A DNA stretch of 6,683 nt. It comes from Candidatus Poribacteria bacterium (GTDB taxonomy: Bacteria; Poribacteria; WGA-4E; WGA-3G). Location: positions 1 through 6,683 of the forward strand of contig VXXH01000216.1 of NCBI GenBank assembly GCA_009835515.1, in the 5' to 3' direction. Position 1 is the first letter of the stretch. Each line of letters starts with the position of its first letter. Below, piece by piece: positions 1 to 5,138 of this stretch. The position numbers and the translations under genes are program-made. A model generated the notes under the pieces. That model made no database searches, was not told the origin of the DNA, and was given only the letters and a program-made list of their open reading frames with translations.

Positions 1-58
1 CTCGCTTGAGAGTGCCACCGCACCTATCGAAGTCGGTATCATCATGTAAAGGAACACC

Positions 59-1213
59 ATGTATACCACAACTTACAAACTCTTTCGTGCGCCACGTCTA
101 GGCAACTTACGACGCAAAACGTGGATAGCACACACAATATGGAACTACTTTCTCGGATGGCAACGCACGCGATATTCTCTTGGATTGCCGTATCTCTCCT
201 ACAAAGAAATGTCACGTGAATTTACGATCCTGCGTAAATCACACCCCGAGATATTTGCACACTGGCGTGAGTTAGATTCGTGGGCAGCCCGTCAAATCCT
301 CAAACGCCTTGATGAAGGATACGAGCGGTTCTATAAGAAAATCGCCAAGCGTCCTCCAAAGTTTAGATCGTTTCGTAAGCCGTATTCATTCACGATGTGT
401 CCATCTGGCTACAAGTTTGCTGCCCCTGTCGCGGGCGCCAAAGGCTTCGGCATCTACAGCGATCGCGTGGCGATCATGGGGAAAACTTACCGATTTAATC
501 TCAGTCGCCCTATATTTGGTAATATCAAAACTGTTACTCTCAAAGAAGATACCCTTGGCGATTTTTACATGTCTGTTGTTACGGATCACATTCAGTCGCA
601 TCTCAAGCCAATGACGGGTAATGCTGCAGGGTTTGATATGGGCATCAAAACAATGCTGACCTGCTCTAACGGTAAAGAATATAAATCGCCTCACTTTTAC
701 ACCGAGTCTATTGATAACGTCCGAACCGCTACTCGCAACTTTTCCAGCAAACAGCGTGGAAGTAACAACCGAGAGCGTGCGCGTCAACATCATGCCCGTA
801 TGCATCGCAAAGTCAAGAGGCAACGCGAAGATCATCACTGGAAACTCGCCCTTGAACTTGTGCGTAGATTTGATGTGCTGTTCTTTGAGACCTTGAACCT
901 TGATGGGATGAAACGCCTCTGGGGTCGTAAAGTGTCGGATATTGGATTCTACGCATTTCTCCAGAAAGTCAAGTGGCAAGCAAAGAAACGCGGTAAGCGT
1001 GTTGCCTTCATTGACCAGTGGCAACCGACGACTTCTGTGTGCCATATCTGTGATATGCGTGTTTCTCTTGAGTTGAGTGATAGAACATGGACGTGTGAAC
1101 ATTGTAATACTCATCATGACCGCGATCTTAATGCGGCTATTAACATTCTTACGGTTGGGGCATCAACCTTTGGAGTAGAGAACATCAGACTTGCTATCGT
1201 AAGCTGTTCTTGA
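59..1213 (+). CDS. tnpB: RNA-guided endonuclease TnpB (IS200/IS605 family)
   Basis: TnpB proteins are compact guide-RNA-directed DNA nucleases, ancestors of Cas12, that help their transposons persist. At 384 aa this is about full family length. The N-terminal 180 or so residues match the OrfB helix-turn-helix/wedge region, with basic stretches such as KRPPKFRSF (97-105). The RuvC-like core is intact: D193 in GFDMG, E277 in LFFETLNL, and D356 in HDRDLNAAINI. A four-cysteine zinc finger lies between the last two motifs (C328, C331, C346, C349). A basic segment (about 226-257) follows RuvC-I. The start is an ATG preceded by an AAAGGA site (48-53). No frameshift or stop interrupts it, so it should be catalytically competent, unlike nuclease-dead TldR regulators. 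There is no tnpA next to it. The start codon is well supported by the conserved onset of homology. Confidence 0.93.
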   Translation: MYTTTYKLFRAPRLGNLRRKTWIAHTIWNYFLGWQRTRYSLGLPYLSYKEMSREFTILRKSHPEIFAHWRELDSWAARQILKRLDEGYERFYKKIAKRPPKFRSFRKPYSFTMCPSGYKFAAPVAGAKGFGIYSDRVAIMGKTYRFNLSRPIFGNIKTVTLKEDTLGDFYMSVVTDHIQSHLKPMTGNAAGFDMGIKTMLTCSNGKEYKSPHFYTESIDNVRTATRNFSSKQRGSNNRERARQHHARMHRKVKRQREDHHWKLALELVRRFDVLFFETLNLDGMKRLWGRKVSDIGFYAFLQKVKWQAKKRGKRVAFIDQWQPTTSVCHICDMRVSLELSDRTWTCEHCNTHHDRDLNAAINILTVGASTFGVENIRLAIVSCS

Positions 1214-1256
1214 AGATACCAGAATCACCCTTGCTTTAGCTGGGTGAGTATGTCAA
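1110..1256 (+). ncRNA. Putative TnpB guide RNA scaffold (omega RNA / reRNA)
   Basis: In characterised IS200/IS605 elements the guide RNA overlaps the 3' part of tnpB, runs through the transposon right end, and takes its guide from the flanking DNA. Here the tnpB 3' end is followed by a stop, a hairpin (1225-1247) and a GTATGTCAA-type terminus, which is the expected layout. The guide would then begin near 1257 and read into the palindrome upstream of moeA. The 5' limit given is a guess: it is set to include the RuvC-III coding segment, since the RNA is made by processing or an internal start that cannot be located by eye. Confidence 0.4.
1225..1247 (+). repeat. IS right-end imperfect hairpin
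   Basis: TCACCC (1225-1230) pairs with GGGTGA (1242-1247). Inside this, GC (1232-1233) pairs with GC (1239-1240) around a TTTA loop, with a small asymmetric internal bulge. Subterminal imperfect hairpins of this kind are recognised by the Y1 transposase TnpA and also form the 3' stem of the TnpB guide RNA. No run of T follows, so it is not a good intrinsic terminator. Confidence 0.6.
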
Positions 1257-1260
1257 GATA

Positions 1261-1280
1261 TTGGATATGAGAATATCCAA
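1261..1280. promoter_or_regulatory. Perfect palindrome just upstream of moeA
   Basis: TTGGATAT (1261-1268) and ATATCCAA (1273-1280) are exact reverse complements separated by GAGA. The dyad ends exactly where the moeA Shine-Dalgarno begins (AGGAGAG, 1281-1287). It could be a protein-binding operator, or an RNA hairpin with a GAGA loop next to the ribosome binding site. It also lies within the first bases after the presumed transposon right end, where a TnpB guide would be copied. No convincing sigma-70 promoter is visible between tnpB and moeA. Confidence 0.45.
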
Positions 1281-1295
1281 AGGAGAGAAATTTAG

Positions 1296-2498
1296 ATGCT
1301 AAGTGTTGACGAAGCCCGCCAACGGATGTTAGATACCATTCCGGTTTTACCCTCGGAAAAGCGGGAAATTCACAATTGTACGGATTATGTTCTTGCAGAG
1401 GCACTGCACGCTACGGAAAATATCCCGCCATTTGACAATTCGGCGATGGATGGATATGCCGTTCGCGCAGCCGATGTAAAAAACGCTTCCGAGAAGAATC
1501 CTGCCGTGCTTTCGGTTGTAGAGACAATCGCTGCCGGGTATGCTCCAACAAAACAGCTCGCAACAGGACAAGCGGCGCGAATCATGACTGGGGCAATGAT
1601 GCCTGACGGTGCCGATGCTGTTGTGATGCAAGAGGTTACGCAGCAGGATGGAGATAAAGTCAAAATCTTTGAAAGTATTGACGAAACTGGAAATGTCCGT
1701 TTCACTGGTGAAAGTGTTGCGGAAGGTCAGCAGGTGATGGGAAAAGGAAAACACCTGCGTCCACCAGAAATCTCGATGCTTGCCTCTCTCAATTGCGCAG
1801 AGGTTTCAGTATATCGGAAGCCTACCGTCGCAATCGTTTCGACGGGTGATGAACTGACACCCCTCGGTGAACCGCTTGAACCGGGAAAAATTCGGGATAG
1901 CAACCGTTATGGACTCTATGCACAAGTCGAAGAGGCAGGTGGTGTGCCAATAGATATGGGGATCGCGCCTGATGATGAAGCAGAAACAGAGCGGATCTTT
2001 CGTGCTGCCCTCGCGAAGGCTGACGCGCTTATTACAAGTGGTGGTGTTTCGGTCGGAGAACACGACGTGGTGAAAACTGTGTTGGCGAAATTAGGTGAGA
2101 TTAACTTCTGGCGCGTCGCAATGAAACCCGGAAAACCGCAGGCTTACGGGATCGCTGACGGAAAACCTATTTTTGGATTGCCCGGCAATCCAGTCTCTTC
2201 GCTCGTTGTCTTTGAACTCTTTGTTCGACCCGCACTCTTGAAAATGGCTGGACATCAAAAACTATTACGTCCGACCTTCAAAGCCACCTTAACTGAAACC
2301 GTCACCAATAGAGATGGACGCGTTAATTACATGCGCGCAATTCTCACGGAGTCTGATGGGCAATACATTGCTGAAACAACCGGACCACAAGGGTCAGGGA
2401 TTCTGCACTCCCTTGTATTAGCAAATGGATTGATTACGATTCCAACGGCTACAACGGTACAAACTGGCGGAAAAGTGGATGCCCAATTTCTGTTCTAA
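1296..2498 (+). CDS. moeA: Molybdopterin molybdenumtransferase MoeA
   Basis: This cytosolic enzyme inserts molybdate into adenylylated molybdopterin, the last general step of molybdenum cofactor synthesis. The 400-aa length matches the family (about 400-410). Family signatures run in the expected order: PPFDNSAMDGYAV (44-56, with D52), TGESVAEGQQV (137-147), VAIVSTGDEL (178-187, E186), IRDSN (199-203), PDD (225-227), ITSGGVSVGEHD (246-257), VAMKPGKPQAYG (274-285, K277 and K280) and FGLPGNPVSS (293-302). The region from about 178 to 310 is the MogA-like MPT-binding domain, and a C-terminal beta domain follows. The ATG start has a strong AGGAGAG site 8 bp upstream, and the protein begins with the usual helix containing VDEAR. 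It sits 39 bp after the presumed transposon end and 22 bp before the next gene, so it is probably co-transcribed with what follows. No other cofactor-synthesis gene is in the window. Confidence 0.96.
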   Translation: MLSVDEARQRMLDTIPVLPSEKREIHNCTDYVLAEALHATENIPPFDNSAMDGYAVRAADVKNASEKNPAVLSVVETIAAGYAPTKQLATGQAARIMTGAMMPDGADAVVMQEVTQQDGDKVKIFESIDETGNVRFTGESVAEGQQVMGKGKHLRPPEISMLASLNCAEVSVYRKPTVAIVSTGDELTPLGEPLEPGKIRDSNRYGLYAQVEEAGGVPIDMGIAPDDEAETERIFRAALAKADALITSGGVSVGEHDVVKTVLAKLGEINFWRVAMKPGKPQAYGIADGKPIFGLPGNPVSSLVVFELFVRPALLKMAGHQKLLRPTFKATLTETVTNRDGRVNYMRAILTESDGQYIAETTGPQGSGILHSLVLANGLITIPTATTVQTGGKVDAQFLF

Positions 2499-2520
2499 AC
2501 ACGGCATTAAGGAGTCTTCC

Positions 2521-3366
2521 ATGATTGTAGACACACATGTTCATGTCTGGGAAATTGAGCCACCCAAATATCCTGTCGGTCCTACAGCACCGAGTTGGAA
2601 TTCCTATCCAGATGAACCCGGTACCGCTGACGAACTCTTGGCGGAGATGGAAGCGTGCGGTGTAGACTGGACGGTATTGGTGCAAACGAGTTGGTCGACT
2701 TGGGATAACGGCTATATCGCGGATTCAGTAGAACGATTTCCTGATCGGTTCATCGGACACGGCTTAATCGATCCACAAGACCCAGGCAATGCAGCGCAGG
2801 TCCGATACTGGGTAAAAGATCGCGGGTTGGTAGGATTCCGCTTCCATCCGATGTACTATCCTGATGAAAAGATATTGCTAACCCAACAGAACGGGCCGAT
2901 GTGGGAAGAGATTGCGGCTCTGGACGCAATCATCCAATTTCACCTTCGCGCGGAGTTCGCAGATCAGGTCGCTGTTATTGCGCAACAGTACCCACACCTA
3001 ACGCTTATCCTTGATCACATGGGGTACCCACAAATAGATACCGACGCGGCGGCTTTTCAACCCATCGTGGACCTTGCGCGGTACGATAATATCCATTTCA
3101 AGTTATCGGACGTTGCCGGACGTTCGCATCAAGATTTTCCATACGCAGACGTGCACCCGTTCATTCAAAAATTGCTTTCAGTTTTCGGCGCGGAACGGAC
3201 GGTGTGGGGGACAGGTTACCCCGGACACCATAGACAAAAGCACAACTGGCCCTCTTTAGAACAGGAACTTCGGCTCATGCGGGAAGGACTTCCGTTCCTA
3301 ACAGACAACGACAAGGAACAGATCCTCGGTGGGACAGCCGAGAGGATATGGAATTTGGCACCGTAA
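2521..3366 (+). CDS. Amidohydrolase-2 family TIM-barrel hydrolase
   Basis: This is a 281-aa protein of the amidohydrolase_2 family (ACMSD/lactonase-like metal-dependent TIM barrels), predicted cytosolic. Seen in the sequence: the N-terminal strand MIVDTHVHVW with metal ligands H6 and H8, VGFRFHP (104-110), IQFHLRAE (138-145, H141), LILDHMGYP (162-170, H166), the NIHFKLSD strand (190-197), VWGTGYPG (228-235), and the C-terminal LGGTAERIW typical of the family. Most relatives have GTDYP or GSDWP in the late motif. Here G232 takes the place of that Asp, usually a metal ligand or proton shuttle. The substrate cannot be predicted. I chose ATG 2521 because AAGGAG (2509-2514) lies 6 bp before it and the protein then begins at the HxH strand. 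An upstream in-frame start at 2479 would overlap moeA. It appears to be in an operon with moeA and the following hydrolase. Confidence 0.85.
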   Translation: MIVDTHVHVWEIEPPKYPVGPTAPSWNSYPDEPGTADELLAEMEACGVDWTVLVQTSWSTWDNGYIADSVERFPDRFIGHGLIDPQDPGNAAQVRYWVKDRGLVGFRFHPMYYPDEKILLTQQNGPMWEEIAALDAIIQFHLRAEFADQVAVIAQQYPHLTLILDHMGYPQIDTDAAAFQPIVDLARYDNIHFKLSDVAGRSHQDFPYADVHPFIQKLLSVFGAERTVWGTGYPGHHRQKHNWPSLEQELRLMREGLPFLTDNDKEQILGGTAERIWNLAP

Positions 3367-3409
3367 AGCCGTTTTCGTTGGTGCTATTTCCTATTGGACT
3401 CACGCAACC

Positions 3410-4198
3410 ATGGTAACAATCGCTATGCCTTGGGGGGAGATGGCTTATCATGATTCTGGAAGTCGGATGCCTCCGTTACTTTTCTTACACGGCACAGGGT
3501 GTGATACGTCAGACTGGATGCCGGTGACTGAAAGGTTACCGTGTAACCAGCGTTTTATCAGGCTCGATTTTCGTGGGCATGGGCAGAGCAGCGTGCCTAC
3601 ACAACCCTTTACATTAGGTAGCCTTGCTGAAGATGTTGGACACCTTGCAAATCATTTGGGGTTTCACGAATTAATGATTGTTGGGCATAGTCTCGGTGGT
3701 ATGGTTGCGATGGAAGTTGCGCGGCGTTCATCTTCTATTGTCGGGCTTGTTTTGCTGGAGGGCTGGACCAGTCTCTCCTCAGCGGGGAGTGCCTTCGACG
3801 CTGGACGGTTTTACGGTTCGCTGTCACAGGCGACGGTTGCTCAAATTCAGCGGAAGGCTGAAGTGACGCGAAACCGCTTTCAAGCCGAAATCTGGCGCGA
3901 TTTCTGGGCATCTGTCAAAGATTTTGATGCTTACACCTACCTACAACATGCAGGCATCCCTATCTTGGAGGTTTTTGGCGGTATGGGACGGAATGATTTA
4001 ACTGAACAGCTGCTGCGCATTCCGTCCAATCCGAATATTCAATGGGTCTGGGTACCTAACGCTGGACACTACCTCCCGCATGAATGTCCAGATGAGGTTG
4101 CCAAAGTCGTAGGCACACTCCGTTGGCATTTTATAGTAAATTCTAAAAATACTTATACATTACAACGTCCCAAGTTCCCCCCTGATAAGGGGGGTTAG
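3410..4198 (+). CDS. Alpha/beta hydrolase with repeat-derived C-terminus
   Basis: This is a 262-aa alpha/beta hydrolase fold protein with no signal peptide. Seen in order: LLFLHGTG (23-30, oxyanion loop), DFRGHGQS (53-60), the nucleophile elbow GHSLGG with S94 (92-97), a lid-like segment (about 120-175), the VFGGMGRND strand and loop with likely acid D196, and NAGHYLPHE with catalytic H220. The triad Ser-Asp-His is therefore complete. Closest types are esterases, lactonases and C-C hydrolases; the substrate is unknown. From about residue 241 the last 20 or so codons, including the stop, are read from the palindromic repeat at 4134-4246, so the natural C-terminus has been replaced. Start choice: ATG 3410 lies 43 bp after the amidohydrolase stop and fits the fold's first strand, but its ribosome site is weak. 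A GTG at 3329 would add 27 residues overlapping the previous gene and unlike the family. Confidence 0.85.
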   Translation: MVTIAMPWGEMAYHDSGSRMPPLLFLHGTGCDTSDWMPVTERLPCNQRFIRLDFRGHGQSSVPTQPFTLGSLAEDVGHLANHLGFHELMIVGHSLGGMVAMEVARRSSSIVGLVLLEGWTSLSSAGSAFDAGRFYGSLSQATVAQIQRKAEVTRNRFQAEIWRDFWASVKDFDAYTYLQHAGIPILEVFGGMGRNDLTEQLLRIPSNPNIQWVWVPNAGHYLPHECPDEVAKVVGTLRWHFIVNSKNTYTLQRPKFPPDKGG

Positions 4199-4246
4199 GG
4201 GGGTTAAGTCCTGAGCAAAATGTATAAACCATTACAAAATTCACTA
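4134..4246. repeat. MITE-like palindromic repeat, probable TA duplication
   Basis: The element is about 113 bp. Two 49-nt arms (4134-4182 and 4198-4246) align ungapped as imperfect inverted repeats. Pairing is best at the tips (TAGTAAATT with AATTCACTA), at TATACATT with AATGTATA inside each arm, and at the innermost C6 (4177-4182) with G6 (4198-4203). A second G6 tract (4189-4194) offers an alternative short hairpin across TGATAA. TA dinucleotides flank both ends (4132-4133 and 4247-4248), as expected for a target duplication of the Tc1/mariner-IS630 type. The similarity extends a few bases outward (CATTTTATAG with the complement of CTATAAATTG). It has no coding capacity of its own. There is one copy in the window, so its repeat nature is inferred from structure. 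Confidence 0.6.
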
Positions 4247-4270
4247 TAAATTGAACGAAATATGTAGGGT

Positions 4271-4299
4271 TGAGGCGCGACCGTTTCACTCCCTATAAA
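4271..4299 (+). promoter_or_regulatory. Sigma-70-like promoter for nagB
   Basis: TTGAGG (4271-4276) and TATAAA (4294-4299) are separated by exactly 17 bp, matching -35 and -10 consensus at four and five of six positions. Transcription would begin near 4306, giving a leader of about 30 nt before the ATG at 4338. This argues against the in-frame GTG at 4302 as the start of nagB. The promoter lies about 25 bp outside the right end of the palindromic repeat. Confidence 0.45.
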
Positions 4300-4337
4300 C
4301 TGTGTTATTACGTTTAGAAAGCGGGATTGAGAAGTAC

Positions 4338-5129
4338 ATGGAAGTTATTATTCAACCGACTTACACGCGGCTTGCCGATGTCGCAGCTGAAATCATCCGA
4401 GACGCGCTGCTAAAAAAGCCGAACCTCGTCTTGGGGCTTGCCACCGGTAGCACACCGATTGGACTTTACGAAGCCTTAGTCCAGATGCACAAAACAGATG
4501 GACTCGATTTCTCAGGCGTGACGACTTTTAACCTTGATGAGTACGTCGGGATTCCGCCCAATCACCCGTACAGCTACCATACCTTTATGGAGACCCACTT
4601 TTTCAATGCCGTCAATATTCCCTCAGAGAATTGTCATATTCCACAGAGCACAGTAATCGGACATGAGGAATTTTGTGCAAAGTACGAAGCGGCGATTGTG
4701 AATGCTGGCGGCATTGACATCCAAGTCCTCGGCATCGGAAAAGATGGACATATCGGTTTCAATGAACCGAGTTCTTCCCTCGGTTCCAGGACTCGCATTA
4801 AAACGCTGACGCAGAGCACGCTTGAAGCGAACGCTCCACATTTCGGCGGCACTGTCAATGCTGTCCCGAAGATGGCGATTACAATGGGAGTAGGCACAAT
4901 CATGGAAGCGAAGCAGTGCCTGCTATTGGCAAGCGGCGAATCAAAAGCCGAAGCGATTGCAAACGCCGTGGAGGGACCGATTACAGCAGAGGTGCCAGCA
5001 TCGGTGCTACAGATGCATCCACAGACGGTTGTTGTCCTTGATGAGGCGGCAGCTTCGCAACTTAAACGCGTAGATTACTACAAACACGTTTACGCGAATA
5101 AACAGAAACTGTTGTCTCAGGACTATTGA
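4338..5129 (+). CDS. nagB: Glucosamine-6-phosphate deaminase NagB
   Basis: This cytosolic enzyme converts glucosamine 6-phosphate to fructose 6-phosphate and ammonia, the step that brings amino sugars into glycolysis. The 263-aa length is close to the 266 of the E. coli enzyme. Seen: the phosphate loop LGLATGSTPIGLYEAL (32-47), FNLDEYVG with D67 (64-71), SYHTFMETHFF (79-89), and GIGKDGHIGFNEP carrying D136, H138 and E143 (132-144). These four residues are each offset by five from the E. coli catalytic residues D72, D141, H143 and E148. R151 and K155 (SRTRIKT) follow, then ITMGVGTIM and the SGESKAEAI segment (199-207). ATG 4338 has only a weak GAGAAG site, but the upstream GTG at 4302 would precede the predicted transcription start. 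No nagA or transporter is adjacent. It converges with the minus-strand regulator across 9 bp, with no intrinsic terminator visible. Confidence 0.95.
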   Translation: MEVIIQPTYTRLADVAAEIIRDALLKKPNLVLGLATGSTPIGLYEALVQMHKTDGLDFSGVTTFNLDEYVGIPPNHPYSYHTFMETHFFNAVNIPSENCHIPQSTVIGHEEFCAKYEAAIVNAGGIDIQVLGIGKDGHIGFNEPSSSLGSRTRIKTLTQSTLEANAPHFGGTVNAVPKMAITMGVGTIMEAKQCLLLASGESKAEAIANAVEGPITAEVPASVLQMHPQTVVVLDEAAASQLKRVDYYKHVYANKQKLLSQDY

Positions 5130-5138
5130 GGCACAGTA

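Larger units (their letters stand above)
1..1256 (+). mobile_element. Lone-tnpB IS200/IS605 (IS1341-like) element
   Basis: The element carries tnpB but no tnpA Y1 transposase in the window, which is typical of IS1341-type members that move in trans or persist as remnants. The right end is supported by an imperfect hairpin 11 bp after the tnpB stop, followed by a GTATGTCAA-like tail ending near 1256. That tail resembles the right ends of many IS605-group tnpB elements as I recall them. The left end is not identified: only 58 bases precede tnpB and I see no convincing hairpin there, so the left boundary given is simply the window edge. These elements have no terminal inverted repeats and make no target duplication, so the exact ends need an empty-site comparison. 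Confidence 0.55.

Noticed and set aside
2..49. Open frame running in from the left edge and ending in TAA at 47-49 (15 codons)
   Set aside because: It is too short and unlike any family I recognise. It could be the end of an upstream gene, but nothing in the window supports this.
459..466. GCGATCGC octamer resembling the cyanobacterial HIP1 repeat
   Set aside because: It occurs once, inside tnpB. HIP1 is meaningful only when it is strongly over-represented.
386..1117. A 243-codon open frame on the minus strand inside tnpB
   Set aside because: It lies antisense to a clear TnpB, has no recognisable motif, and is explained by the codon use of the plus-strand gene.
3329..3409. Upstream GTG extension of the alpha/beta hydrolase overlapping the amidohydrolase
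   Set aside because: The added residues are not typical of the fold, and they come from the other frame of the amidohydrolase 3' end plus the intergenic gap.
4177..4203. Intrinsic terminator after the alpha/beta hydrolase
   Set aside because: The GC hairpin is strong, but neither strand has a T-run directly after it. It is better explained as the core of the palindromic repeat.
4265..4295. TAGGG...CCCTA inverted pair in the nagB leader
   Set aside because: The arms are 5 bp with a loop of about 21 nt and no supporting inner pairing, as expected by chance. The region is better read as a promoter.
4302..4337. GTG start 12 codons upstream of the chosen nagB start
   Set aside because: It lies upstream of the predicted transcription start, and the extra residues do not match the NagB N-terminus.
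5101..5113. AACAG-AAA-CTGTT hairpin as a terminator between the convergent genes nagB and the regulator
   Set aside because: The stem is only 5 bp, lies within nagB coding sequence and has no T-tract.
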